Shown here piece by piece: positions 39,762-52,565 of a stretch of DNA of 64,000 nucleotides. The stretch's first letter is position 1. Every line of letters starts with the position of its first letter. The notes under the pieces are model-generated. The model was not told the origin of the DNA, made no database searches, and saw only the letters and a program-made list of their open reading frames with translations. Origin of the DNA: Nissolia schottii (Eukaryota > Streptophyta > Magnoliopsida > Fabales > Fabaceae); assembly GCA_003254905.1 (NCBI GenBank), contig QANU01029826.1, forward strand, positions 71,206 through 135,205. The letters run 5' to 3'. The position numbers were made by a program, and so were the translations under genes.

Positions 39762-40420
39762 ATTTCGGGGGGTGAGTCGTGACTCGGCGACCCGACCGAG
39801 TTGGTTTGTTACGGGTTTGATCTGAAAATAGAAAAAAGATGGATTGAAGAAAAAGCGAAGAAGCAAGTGTTGTTCAGTTGTGGAGTTGAGTGTTGTTCAG
39901 AAATTTGAAAAACTCTGTCAATGGTTCAACTTGCAAATGGAGGGGAATTTCATTTTTGAAATGCTTATTATTTATAATAACTTCAGGTAATGTGTATTTT
40001 CAGGGGTATATACTCCTGTATTGCACTTGGATTTTTCACATTCACTTTGGGCAATGGACTTTACAAATCTCAAATTCGTTACTCCCGCATCGATTAATAG
40101 CGACATTTCTTTTAAACCCAAAACGATTTGGTTCGTTTAGGGGTTATCCTCACCAAATAAAAAAATAAAAAATGCTCAAGATTACTTAGTTTCTCTACCT
40201 CCATAACTAGTACTTCCTCCATCTTGTTGGCCTTGAGCCCATCACCTCCACCTTCAACCCAACACCACTACTCATACCTTTTTTTATGGCCAAGTTGATC
40301 CTTAGAGCATCAAAACAATGTTATTTTGGATCTGGTTAGGAGAGAGAAGAGAGAAAACATTGCAATTAACAAACATGTTAATCATCACTCATCATTAAGA
40401 GTTTGGTGGACTGAGGAATT
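39762..40420. other. AUG5 upstream region
   Basis: Region upstream of the AUG5 remnant. I see no gene or structured repeat apart from ordinary AT-rich sequence. Confidence 0.4.
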
Positions 40421-41328
40421 AATAAGTTTAATATTTGCATTTTGCAAAGTTTTATAATCAAATAAGGTAGGTGCAAAAATTTCATAGTTATGGTATTAAC
40501 TCGTAGTTTTAGATCAATTTTCACAATGTAAAATTGTTTTTACCCATGAAGCATATATGTTTTAAAATAATTATCTTGTTTTGTAGCATATAGGTACGGT
40601 GTTGAAGATGTGTTTGAAATGGAATAATATGTGTTGAGAGAGCCTTAAATGAGTTATTTATTTTCTCAAATAGGATGCTAGATAGAAGTAGTTCAAGACC
40701 CGTGTCAAATATTTCTAACATTTTACATAGCAGACAAATGAAAATACAAAAAAGTGCCAAATAGTTGTGAATTATGACAATGAGTGAATTGATAATTTGT
40801 TAGGAGGATAGTTCGATGAATATGTTAAGAAGATATAATATTTATTTTTCTTACATTTTATAAATTGAAAGTATAATAAGTTTAACATTTGCATTTTACA
40901 AAGTTTAATAATCAAATAAGGTAGGTGTAAAAAATTTATAGTTATGGTATTAACTCATAGTTTTAGATCAATTTTCACAATGTAAAATTGTTTTTACCCA
41001 TGAAGCATATATGTTTTAAAATAATTAACTTGTTTTGTAGCATATAGGTACGGTGTTGATGATGTGTTTGAAATGGAATAATATGTGTTGAGAGAGCCTT
41101 AAATGAGTTATTTATTTTCTCAAATCGGATTCTAGATAGAGGTACTTCAAAACCCGTGTCAAATATTTCTAACATTTTACATAGCAGACAAATGAAAATA
41201 CAAAAAAGTGCCAAATAGTTGTGAATTATGACAATGAGTGAATTGATAATTTGTTAGGAGGATAGTTCGATGAATGTGTTAAGAAGATATAATATTTATT
41301 TTTCTTACATTTTATAAATTGAAAGTAT
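40421..41328. repeat. 454-bp tandem duplication
   Basis: Two head-to-tail copies, 40421-40874 and 40875-41328, both begin AATAAGTTTAA and end TAAATTGAAAGTAT. They differ at only a few positions, such as the TTCATAG/TTTATAG and GAAGTAG/GAGGTAC spots. No conserved coding frame or terminal structure is seen within a unit. A recent non-coding tandem duplication is the simplest reading. Confidence 0.95.
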
Positions 41329-43460
41329 AAAATTATTTTATATTGTCAGTACATACATGTTAAATATAAAATAATTATAAATACTTCTAATTATATTTTA
41401 TTTTGTAATCATATCTTACGTCAACAAGCTCCACTATACTTCATCGTCTAAAGTATAAATTAAAAGATTTTATCAATAAACTAATAAAATATAAATATTT
41501 TTTTAATTTTATTAATATAATAATTAAATTTCGCATTTTACCTTTGATGTGATGGAGTTAGAAGTAGAGCTCTTCAAGCTTCCTTTTTCCGGGGCCCAAT
41601 TGCAACCTTTCAACAACAGAGCACAAAAATGATTCCAAAGTAATTGGGCTATTAAAGCGGTGACATTGATTTGAAAAAAAAAAAAAAAAAAAACCCTTGT
41701 GAATGCTTGATTTTTTCTATTACAATTAATACAATTTGATTAACGTTGTATAGAACAACTTTGTCTTTATTGTTTTAGTAATTATCACCGGTATCACCAA
41801 ATCGTGGACTCATTCATTACCCGTTCCCCCCACTTGTAGCATATTACCTGTTTTTATGAATTCTTGTAGCATATAATAGTTTATATATATATTTTTTTGG
41901 GTACGATAATAGTTTATGTAACACATACATGGACAATGAAGCATAAGAACATAAAGAGGCCTGCAGGGCGTAAATTGCGTTTATTGTGGGAATAATTTGA
42001 AAAGAGTGGGTCAATATGTTGGACTATTTTTTATAATATAAAGTTTGAGAAGAATAATAGATTCCTCCGCCCACCCCACCCCACCCCACCCATTCACACA
42101 CCAAGGCACAAACAACACAAGCGTCAATGCTAGAAAGAGACATGGAGAGCCATTTAGAGATTTTGTTGCCTGTCTCTAATTTGGCGAAATTCATAAGCCA
42201 AAATCATATCTTAGCGAATATCGCCCAGATTACTAAATTTAAACCATTCACCAATAGTCATAATAATTATTTGGATCGGTTCCATTTTTAGCCTGAATCC
42301 TTTAATTTGGAATTCAAAAGCTTTGGGTAAGGGGTAGGGACAGACACTCAATAGCAAATAACTAAGATGACATATCTTTTAGTATTGAGATAATAGATTA
42401 TGTGTTTAAATCATTTAAATAAAGAAAATATAAATTAATAATCTTTTAACATATGATTGCATAGTTTATATGTTTGAGTCAAAGGTTATAAAAAACAAGA
42501 ATCTACTCAAACATGCTCAAAATCTTATAAAAATAAAGCGTAAAAAAAGCATATATAACTTATTATATAAAGCAAATAATTTTAAAATAAAACATAAAAG
42601 TTGTATGGATTACTTGGTTTAAAGTCAAAGAAGCGATATAGTTTCCAACGAGACATGGAACTCCTCTTTGTTACAATGTTTGGCTTTTCTATGGCACAAC
42701 AAGTGACTCCTCTCCAACATGACGTGATGCAACTCAAGTGAAGGTGGCCAAGTGTGTCGATGACTAGACGGTTGTAGTTGTGAGGTTAAGTGCAAACAAT
42801 GAATAAAATTATCGAGAGACTCAAAATATACTAGAGCATTAGGGTAACAAAAACCTCCAATTTTTTTTGTATGATGACTAAAGAAAGTCTATTTTAATAT
42901 AGCTCTTACTAAAAAAATTAACCTAATTCGCAATATTAAAAAATGTAAATGATGATTCATATTGTTCTTCATTTGATATACAAACTTAATATTTTTGCTT
43001 TTGTGCCAAAAACGAGTTTTTAGGACTTTTATACCCATTTGATGTACATTTATCATATTTTTCTATTAATTAATAGTTTTATTTTATATTATCTTTATCT
43101 TACATTTGTTTTCCTTATTATACAAAATATATAAAAATCTATTATATACAATGGGTGTTTCATTGGAAGATAAAACTAAAAGATGAAAGTTGTATGAATA
43201 TAAAATCCCCAATTCTTACTACAACTAAACACCTTAGATACCCTATATGTAAATTTTAAAAGATAACCAACTAAGATTTTTCTAATCGTATTTTTAGGTA
43301 CTGATTAAAAAATTAAAAGTGATTTTTTAATTGTTTAAAATTTTCAATATATTTGATATTGATACACATTCTAAACTTAAAATTTTTTAAAATTTCAATC
43401 AAAATCTTCATAGCTAATGGATAGAAAATCCAAAATATAAATCCAAAAAACCCCTTCTCA
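41329..43460. other. Intergenic, no gene seen
   Basis: AT-rich sequence with a short CCCCA microsatellite at about 42,070-42,091 and an A-run near 41,675-41,693. I found no conserved frame, RNA gene or element ends. Confidence 0.45.
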
Positions 43461-43469
43461 CTCCCACGC

Positions 43470-44677
43470 GTTGCTTCCAAATTCCAATCCCTTTTTAGAA
43501 TTCTCTCTCTCGCTCTCCCTCTCTCTCTCTCCCTCTCTCTCTCCTCTGCATCTTCTGTCTTCTCTTCAAATACAATTTCAATTCCCACTTTCCTCTCTCT
43601 ATCTCCCAAACTTCAACAACATCATCATCATCATATTAAAAAATTCTCTCTCACTCAGGTAATTTTTTTAATTTTCCTCCAAATATTCCATCCTTGTCCT
43701 TTTCCTCTCTTACCCACTTCCCATTTTCCTCTTGATCACCCTGATTTCGTTACTGGGTATCTCTTTTTCTCATCAATTTCCGTTTTTTATTTCTGGGTTG
43801 ATTCTTTTCCTTGTCCTATTCGATTGAAAATTGAGGTTTTTTTTTTTAATATTTTTGAGCTGGATGATTTGCACGTGAGATTATCTTATTTATTTGTTTG
43901 TTTAATTTTTAGGATGATTCCAATGGAAGACATGGTTTGCTTGTTTGTATTGTATGCTTAATGTGTCGTGATTGTGATTTTCCAGCTGAAAGGAGAAAAA
44001 ATCCATGGTGTATTTTTCTGTTGGTTGATGTACTGGCATAGCTTACCACTGAAGTAAAGGATAGATTTTTTTTCATTGTTTCAAGGAACACTACGTACAA
44101 ATTTTAGCTTTCTCTTGAAACATACATCATATAATTGTATAATTCTTAAGAAAATTTAATGACTATTTGTTTAGAGACAAAAAAAGAAAAGAAAAGAAAA
44201 AGCAGTGTGCTGTGCTGATGCTGTTTTACAGTCTTGATTTGCCAATGGTGTTTAGTATTTTTTGCTGCGTGATCAGTAGTTGCATTGTTCAAAACTTGTG
44301 TTATTTTGATTGATCGAATTGCATGAATGACAGTTTCTGTTAAAACCTTTCCTTTATTTTCTTCTTTATGTGTTTATTTTATGCAATTTTGTGTTTATTT
44401 TGCAGGTGAGCAAGAGAATAAGAGTCTGCTTATCCATATTGCGTATCATCTGAACAGAAGGGAGAGGGTACTGGTTTGCGGAGGCATTGAGACTTCTGCG
44501 AGCTTGGAATCCTCTCTCATTTGTTTGTTAATGAATTTTTAGTTGTTGCTGTTGGAGGACCCTTTTCTCAAGGGGGTGCATGTAGCGACGGCAGTGGTGA
44601 TATTTTGATGATCTGTTTGGTTGAGAAGTGGGAAAAACTTAAGCTAACTGGGAGAAAGACAGGGAGGGGCCGGAACA
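43470..44677 (+). promoter_or_regulatory. Spliced 5' leader of the RING gene, with uORFs
   Basis: A CT-repeat leader exon (CT-rich core 43,501-43,545) ends in CACTCAG|GTAATT at 43,657. A second leader segment begins after TATTTTGCAG at 44,406 and runs to the ATG at 44,678. It contains several upstream ATGs. One uORF (44,608-44,709, 33 codons) starts ATGATCTGTTTGG and overlaps the main start in a different frame, which could reduce translation. The transcription start is not determined. Confidence 0.6.
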
Positions 44678-47600
44678 ATGGGTTCTGTTTGTTGTTGTTT
44701 GAGTGTTAATGATTTTGAAGATTATGTGAACCAAAATACTCCTGTAAGGAACTGTGTACAGAACTTTTTGAATGTGGTATGTCTCAGAATCCGAATCTTG
44801 TATATTTGAACCTTCTCCATTGTTCTTTTGTCGAGGACTTTATAATGTGAGAAACTAGAAGAAGTCGAAATTATATGTGGAGAAATAAAATAAATATATT
44901 CATTGTCATTTACATTTATACTTGGTAGAGTGCAATAATGAAGAAATATTTTGTCCTAAATCCTTTTTTCTTCAGATGATTTATCTTGGAATTGATGAGA
45001 ACTGTACTTAACAATACAACATAATATAACCCTTTTTCGGATTTGCCTCAAATTGCAGTATGCATCAATATTCCACAGAGGGGAAGTGTATTCGATTCCC
45101 TCATCTATACAGGGGGCAACATCTATGACTTCTACTACAGCATCACTTGATAATTCTCTATCTGACATGTACCGCTCTCCCCCAAGGCCCTTACCTTACG
45201 ATGCAGACCCCAGGTATTTCCGCTCACAACGTGATGGACTAGTTTCGAGACGTGAGAAGGGTTCAAGTCATTCGAATGAGGAATCACAACCTCTAAGAAG
45301 TGATGAAGATGGGGACTCTGAATCTTTAAATTCAGGTGACAAATGGAAGGAATGTGCTGGTGAAGATGGATCCAAGGAATACCGTTCTAAGTCCTCACTG
45401 AGACTTTCATCAGCAAAACTTACAACTGGAGTTGGGCTTGTCTATGCATCTTCAGAAGAGGAGGATTGCTGTCCAACTTGTCTTGAAGGTAGAAATATTT
45501 TGGAACTTTATACTCAAAATATTAGTTAAAGACATCATGATGGTGGAACTTATTTTTCCATGAATTACTGGTCTCTAGTTTGCTTTTTGGCATATGCCTT
45601 GACTTGTACCAAGAAATTTGGATTTGTTCTTTTAAAAAATAGTTGTGTACTTCTTGTAGATGATATCGTGACAATGCATCATGTATGACTTTTGTCCTTT
45701 AAATTGTGAGGAGACAACAGAAGTTATATTTTGAAAAGTTTAGGGTTTCTTGTTTAGTGTATTGTGAGGAGACAACAAAAGTTAGATATTTTGAAAAGTT
45801 AGAGAAGATATAACGTATTTCTCTCAATGTTTTCTTTAGACTCCTCCATCAGTTGACATTTTGAAGGTAGAAAACAATAATTTACTAATAATGCTGCTGC
45901 CATAATTTACTAATAATGATGCAGCTCATACTTAGAAATCAGAGTGTAACCTCAGTATAGGAACCTAGGAGGCCAATGTTTAAATTCTGATTATTAGTAC
46001 TGCTTTTAAAATATAATATTGTTGCAGACAAAAGGTTGTCAATTCCAGGAAATACAATATTAAAAGACTATGACCTTTGATAGATTCTTATATTTCTGCA
46101 ATCATTTTTTCATCTTGTAGAGTACACTAATGAGAATCCCAAGATAGTGACAAAATGCTCTCATCATTTTCATCTGGGTTGCATTTATGAGTGGATGGAG
46201 AGAAGTGACAACTGTCCTGTTTGCGGGAAGGTAATATTTTTTAGTTTGAGTTTTCGTAATTCTCCGAAATGAATTTTTGTTCATCAGCAATTAGATTGTA
46301 AAACACAACAAATCAGTGGTGAGAATCGGGCTGAACTGGTCAGTTCGACTGGAAACCAGCACCTGGTCATGTCTCTGATTTGGTTCTTTCATTTAAACTA
46401 TATGTATACAAAGTGATAACCACTGCGAACTGGTTTGAAGTTTGAACCAGCCAGTTCCGATACAGACTGGCACAAGTCCAATTGACCAGTCCCAACAGCT
46501 TTGTGTGCTGCCATGTCATCACTCAGTTTGGATATTTCAATTGGAAATTTGCACTAGTGTCAGCTCAGATTCAAAATCAGTAATTGGCACCATAGCACAG
46601 CAAACATCTGATATAATCAACTAAAATATATAATAATAAATAATATATAGTAGGCTCCTGTCACTCACGGTTCAGTTTGCAGGCAAAAAGTGCAGTGACA
46701 CTCCTCTTTATAAGTCTATTACATTTATACTGTACGCTCTGTCACAAATTCTTATGGGAAAAAAAAAACAGCACAATTGATAAATAATAACAACAGAACT
46801 GTTCTCTCACTAGGTTGAATAAGTTATGTGAATCAAGTAATACGATTGTGTTCATGGTTCTAAATTGTGGTTGAGTTGTGATTGCAGAATATTTCGGCTG
46901 ATGCGGCCACATTTGTTGCAGCGGTGTGGTTGCTGAGACCGTCACAACAGTAATACTACAGCCACATTTGTGGTTGCCGACAGCAGTTTAGAACCATGAT
47001 TGCGTTCTGTCAAAAAACCAAAATTTTGATGAGGTCCATTTAGATCAAGGTCTCCTTTAATAGTTTCTGTCTAGTTTTCCTTGCTCTTCCTCTACCTTTG
47101 TTTATCATGCTATCCTCCCTATGATCAATCCTTTTTAGCTTGGCCTCTGCTGGCCTTATCCTCCAATTTTTGTAATCTTTTCCTCAACAGGAAATGCTCC
47201 AGTTTTCTCTCTAGTATATTAATTCCTAATCTTATCTATTTTTGAATGTCCACTAATCCACCAAAACATTATCCTCTCTATCGCACTTATGCTCTTGTTG
47301 AAACTTACAACCTGAAATTCAGTACCATAAAGCATCCCTGGTCATAAGTTGTTCAGCCAAATTTTCCTTTGATCTTGAGAGGAATGTATTCATTTGTTAT
47401 CATGTTATTGTTTTCAAATTTGATAAGCTTAATCAAGTCTGTTAAGAATATTTTATACTTGCTATGCATGTATTTCTTGGTACAAAACTCGAAATGATGT
47501 TCGAGTGAAACATCACTCTTATTACCAAACAAAAAAGGTAATGTTAGATTTTTGAAATGCCTTTAAGTTTCTGTTCTCTCTTTTCTGCCGCAATTCATAT

Positions 47601-47921
47601 GCTTAGCTGTTTTCAACCACATGAGATTCCTCAACACTCTCTCTTGTTTCATTGCAAGCTTGATTATAATTATTCTACCCAAATTCTATTCAGATTGTGT
47701 TGTGTGTGAAATATTACATGCTTGTCAATTTGCATGTGTGAGAGCTTGATTCTAATATTCTTTTGCAACTTAAACACAACCGTTTATGACTATACCATGA
47801 TTTATTTATATTGATTAAACTGTCACAGTGTACTCACTAAAAGTTGGAGTTTAATGAATCATGATAGTTGGTTGTCCTTTTTTCTGACGTGTAGGAGATG
47901 GAATTCGATGAAACGACGTAA
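44678..47921 (+). CDS. RING-H2 E3 ubiquitin ligase (At3g02290-like)
   Basis: Four coding exons, 44678-44776, 45059-45488, 46121-46230 and 47895-47921, join in frame to give 221 residues. The start MGSVCCCLSVNDFEDYV offers Gly-2 and a Cys cluster, a likely myristoylation/palmitoylation signal. The middle is Ser-rich and disordered (SMTSTTASLDNSLSDMYRSP). The C-terminus has a RING-H2 finger: CPTC, then KCSHHFHLGC and CPVC, with Cys/His ligands in C3H2C3 order. The protein ends in EMEFDETT. Length and both conserved ends match the plant At3g02290/At3g47160-type E3 family. Substrates are not known to me. The last intron (1.7 kb) holds a hAT-type MITE. Confidence 0.93.
46853..46998. mobile_element. 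146-bp hAT-type MITE in a RING gene intron
   Basis: The ends are CATGGTTCTAAA on the left and TTTAGAACCATG on the right, a perfect 12-bp inverted repeat. An 8-bp flank, ATTGTGTT (46845-46852) against ATTGCGTT (46999-47006), is a one-mismatch target duplication. The core carries repeated GTGGTTGC words. The CATGGTT start resembles the 954-bp hAT element at 26,405. Confidence 0.85.
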
Positions 47922-49361
47922 TCTTGATTGAAAGGTTCGCGTCGTGGATGAAGCTAGCAACAAAGGAAAAAGAAAAATACAAAGTATAGGCATTGTGAAT
48001 AGTTTCAGATTAAGCACTTGTCATCATGTACAGCAAGTAGACAAGTTTGCTTCAAAACCATTGTTTAAGTTCAATATCATCCAGGTTGTTTCTACACTAA
48101 AACCTCTCCTTTGCCAAAAACTTGTGGTGGGAAAGAAACGTAAGGCAAATTATAGATGAACACTTTGTCATGGTTTCAACAGTTTTCTCCTTGTAATTGA
48201 AGGAAATTTTTTTCCTCCTTTTGCTGTAAGTGATTTTATTTTATTTTTTTAAAAAAATTAATCTTATTATTGCTTGTGCAGTGTCGGTCACGATTAATTT
48301 GTTTCAATCCAGATTGGCCTATTGTTAAGTGGAAATTTTCTGAGGATTAGAACTTACTACTTATGGAGAACAAATACTGAAAGGAAAATCATGTATAGTC
48401 CGACGGTTTGTGCACGACTTGTGTCACACGACAAAACAAAACCGTTACAACCGAACGATTTTGTTTCAAACCAGCTACGAACAAAGGTGCTGTAGCAATC
48501 TTATGATGTCTCAGCTACGAACTCGACTAGATGTGGTTTATAATTCTCACGTGTTCATTGAGAGAAGAGAATCAAACCAGAGTTTTTCTTTGAGAGAAGA
48601 GAATCAAACCAGAGTTTTTCTTGCCAACCTTGGTGCTCAATGTAAAATGCTAATGAACTCAACACTTTATTTTTCCTTTTTGTGGAACAAGCCTCATGTC
48701 ATTTTGATTTATAAAAGAGAATACTTGACATCACTGTTAATGTAATTTTTTTTATGTTGCCGATCAATCAAATCATTTTATATGCATGATTTTTAAAATA
48801 GTGAAGGAGGGAATCAATTATTTTATTATTTATGTAACAATATCTTATTTAATGACCGTATATAAAATCTTTACAATGATGGCCAGTTACTCTCTTTATA
48901 AAATGTGTCTAAAAGCAATGATAATTAAAAGTGGCTATACTATACTCATGCACATAAGTGCCATGTCTTGTTAACTGTACCTTATCCTTTTCAGTTAGGA
49001 ACTAATATTATTAGTAGTCGTGAATGAGATGAATCTAAACCACCAAAACTAAAGTGTCAATCATTTTGTGATCATAGAGCCATTCACATGTAGGTGTTTG
49101 GAAAGTTCTTATGTGAAATCTTAGCAAAACCAAAAATATAAGTAATGCATTGTCAATTACATAGCAAAGACAAGTCATTCCAATTTATTATTACTGCAAT
49201 CATGAGACATGAAAAGAGAAGAAGAAAAATGAAGATGTAGAAGACATGAACATTGTCTTAGTAGAATGTTCATATTTGATAGAGTGTAATGTATATAGCT
49301 CTCATGCCAAACACCAACTTATTATTTCCAATGACATTGGCGTGTTCAGGAGCAGCAAGCT
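47922..49361. other. Convergent intergenic region
   Basis: It lies between the 3' ends of the RING and oxidoreductase genes. The only structure I see is a 32-bp perfect tandem duplication at 48,559-48,622 (TGAGAGAAGAGAATCAAACC and onward). No conserved coding frame. Confidence 0.5.
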
Positions 49362-51810
49362 TCAACTTGTAGCAACTTGGAAAGCTCTCAAAAAGACCTC
49401 AGGGGGTTGAGCACCACTCAGCTTCTGATTTCCATTAATCTGCGAAGAAGTGATTAAAAGAGTCAATTTTGTTGGTACTGACCATTATAATTCTGGAAAA
49501 AGTAACTGGGATCTTAATCATTTTGTACACTCACCATGTAATACGGAACCCCTGTAATGTTTCTCGAGTATGTTTGGAGCTCGTCCTCGACCTAGGTAGT
49601 AGTAGGGTCATGGAATGTAAAGCAAGATCAATGGTAATTCGACAATCACATTCAACTGCGAAGTTGTACATATAAACTACGAGTATACCTTTAAATTTGT
49701 CCCCAATATTGATAGCGCTAGTCAAGTTTGTCCCCAAGCTTTGGCAAAAAGAAAATTCATCCCTAAGGTTACCATCTGTACATCAAATTTGTTCTTGGTG
49801 TCAAGGATCCAAGGACGACCTTGATGGACGAACTTAACCCACACTATCAACTTTGAGGACAAATTTGAAGGTTTACTCTAAACTACTAGAAGTTGCAATT
49901 TGTTGTGATTGTAAAACTGAAATTTTGAATGCTTGAGTGACTAACAACTAAGAAAGTTCATGCTACCACTTTGATGTTAAGTTGTTAACAATACAAAGAA
50001 GATACATTAAGCATTTGAAGTTATAACACCTAAACTAAATTCACATGAAATAGAATATATTTCAGTAATCCTGATTACTGAATTCAAACCAAGCATAAAG
50101 GAGTTTTGCTTAAACAAAAGATACCTCCTTCAGCCCATTGTTGGGGTTCTTGAGAAACTCTTCCGCCCCTTCTATACCAACGTTAGCAGCAGATTCCAGA
50201 AGAAACTTCCTGCATCCAAGATTGAAAATGAAAATGCCTGTCAATTTAGAAACCTTACTTTGAAGAGACTTGGTAAGTATTTCTGGCAATGAAATATTAT
50301 CAGCTGAATCTTACTATGTGGTTCTGCTTCCCTATATTTGTTTCATATTGGAGAACCAATTCCACTCCACTAGTCTTTTCATTTTATTAAACATAACATA
50401 GAAAACTTAATATTTAAACGAACCTTCATTGGAAAAACCAGGTTGTATTTTCAATTTCCTCCAAGAAGGGAGATATTAAGGCATAAAGAAATGAAGGGAA
50501 AAAAAATGTATATCAAGTGTTATCTGGACATGCAGGATCATTCATCTGCCAAGAAGCAAAACAATTTAGCTACTGAAATTCATAGCGATAGCAACCCTTC
50601 AAAGCAGTATCACGATTGAGGATTGTCTAATGGCTTAAAGCTATATAGACAAAGTTCCATTAACTTTTGTCACATAATGGAGCTCGCAATAACAAAGGTA
50701 ACTAGATAAACAAGGGATTTGCTTAGAGTACTTGTTAAGGAATCAAGAAATATAATTTTTTTTCATTGAAAAGACGAGTTTTTTAAACTTTCAATGCATT
50801 GTGTATATTGGAAAAATTTTCAACTTTCCCTTTTGACACTTGTAAGCAAAATCCGATAAACAAAAGTAGTTTAAACCACAAATAAGTATAAAAAAGGAAA
50901 AGAAAAAGATAGAAGCTTTTACTCGTCACCGATGTATTTTCCCTGTGTGAAATATCCAAGGCAAAGTTCTTCCACTAGAGCATGCTGGTTGTCAAGACCC
51001 TGCTGCCCGGAAAACCATATAAGCCTGTGACTGTCCATAGTGTTTCCCCTGCGAATTATTCAAGACAGTGCCATCAGCATTTAAGCCTTGTTGATGGATT
51101 AAGAAAGTTTTGTTCACTGATGAATTGCATCTTAAATCTTACGTGAGTCCGGACATGCTATATTCCATGCCAACATTCCTGAAGACCTAACGGATACCGA
51201 ATCGGCACAACCGTTTGCTCAAAACTTACTGATCAAATGAATAAACCAATACAACCAACGATAACAAATATACTCTCTCTATCCCATATTATCTAACACT
51301 TTCACCTTTTAGATACATTCATAAATCAATTTATTTGGATATAAATTGTATCCGGATACATTAATTTATAAATGTACCAAAAAAGTGAAAGTAATAGATA
51401 ATATGGGATGGAGAGATTAACAAATTTGGTTCAAAGAGTGATTAGCAAAGTAAAAACCTCTGACATCCGGGCCGCCATCCGTTCTGAATGTGATCCGAAC
51501 TTGCTTCTGTAGAACTCCTCCTTGTCAATGCCTTCTTTAGGGGCATCAGGGCTAAGCTGATAGGGATGCCACTTTATCTGCAAATTCAGTAAAACAGCAA
51601 AATTAGCGAAGGAAATCTGAAACATAGCACACATCATACACATACAAAGAGGAGAGAATATTAGACCTCAAAGTTGTATTTATCCTTGGATGCAGCTATG
51701 GCTTTGTCTAGATTCTTCTTTCCAACAAAGCACCATGGGCATACGGTATCGGAACTGATATCAACTCGTACAAGCTTCTTTTCGGCGCTGGCGCCGTTCG
51801 TCTCAGCCAT
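49362..51810 (-). CDS. DsbA/FrnE-like thioredoxin-fold oxidoreductase
   Basis: Seven exons (51667-51810, 51458-51577, 51143-51186, 50923-51048, 50125-50209, 49535-49591, 49362-49439) join in frame for 217 residues. The start ATG precedes AETNGASAEKKLVRVDISSD. CPWC at residues 24-27 is the thioredoxin-type redox motif. The helical insert includes KWHPYQLSPDAPKEG, DSHRLIWFSGQQGLDNQHAL and ELCLGYFTQGKYIGD. ITGVPYYMINGNQKLSGAQP holds the cis-proline loop and the FrnE-type C-terminus. There is no signal peptide, so a cytosolic location is likely. The family (At5g38900-type, DsbA-like) has no firmly established plant substrate. It is divergently arranged with the RCC1 gene. Confidence 0.94.
49682..49877. 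mobile_element. Foldback MITE in the oxidoreductase gene intron
   Basis: The left arm reads AGTATACCTTTAAATTTGTC and the right arm, reverse-complemented, AGTAAACCTTCAAATTTGTC. Complementarity continues through CCCCAATATTGATAG/CTCAAAGTTGATAG. The wording (AATTTGTCCCCA, CATCAA, AAGGACGA) is that of the element at 30,876, so they probably belong to one family. Confidence 0.7.
51273..51417. mobile_element. Stowaway-type MITE (Tc1/mariner) in the oxidoreductase gene
   Basis: CTCTCTCTATCCCATATTAT on the left faces ATCTCTCCATCCCATATTAT read inward from the right. TA dinucleotides flank both sides (51271-51272 and 51418-51419). Length 145 bp, TA target and CTCYCTCYATCCC termini match the Stowaway family. 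It lies in the intron between coding exons 2 and 3. Confidence 0.88.
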
Positions 51811-52493
51811 GATCCTGCTGAATCTGCAGTCTCTCTAAAACCATAGAAAAATATCAATTAAGATTGCTATGACCAAGAACATGATCCTTTCTCTCACCAT
51901 ATTATTATGAATTACAACAATCAACACGTAAACATCTTATTAGCCTATTTTGATTACCATAAATCATAGCTGAAGTAAAAATTATTCAGGCAATGCAAAG
52001 GTAAAGTGGGAGCCAATAAGCACGGCCGACGAGTGCGGCGAAAACAACGAAAGCTTGATATGCCTACTTAACAATTACTGAACATGTTCAGTGTCAAGTT
52101 AAGATTGTGATTATATTTGATGGATAACAGACTCAAAGAAATTAACTTTATGCCTAAGATAATCCCTCCATAAAAACACAAAAAAAAGCCCCTTTGTATA
52201 ATTTTGAATCATATGATCTTCTTGGTTTACAAACAAGACAATACAATCAACCTTAGTTAAACAAGTTATCGATTTGCGTAAAGGTATATGCAAAAGCAAC
52301 TTAGCTATGCCCAGTTTCTGCAATTTTCGTGCCACAAACGAATTCATGATCAGATTCATGAACAATTGAAAAAGTCAATGAAAAAATTCAATTTTTAAAA
52401 GGAAAATAAAATAAAAAAACAATTTTTAAGCTAGAATAATAGTACACAACTATGAGGGAAAATGACCATTAATGAAGAAAATGGAGAATACCT

Positions 52494-52565
52494 TGAAGGG
52501 TTGGAGTGTTCGAAAGCTTAGAGAGAGAGGAGAAGCACCAAAGTTCAAAATCTTTGCCAGGGCTC
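52494..52565 (-). promoter_or_regulatory. Candidate 5' leader exon of the oxidoreductase gene
   Basis: A CT-rich minus-strand block (TCCTCTCTCTCTAAGC) ends in CCTTCAAG|GTATTC at 52,494. A matching acceptor, TTTTAG|AGAGAC, lies just upstream of the ATG near 51,836. Together they predict a leader intron of about 650 bp. Confidence 0.55.

Noticed and set aside
46310..46520. Palindromic-looking AACTGGT/ACCAGTT words in the RING intron
   Set aside because: They hint at another hAT-like MITE, but I could not define matching ends or a target duplication.
48410..48745. Plus-strand frame of 111 codons
   Set aside because: Its repeated peptide comes from a 32-bp tandem DNA duplication in a 3' intergenic region; no family resemblance.
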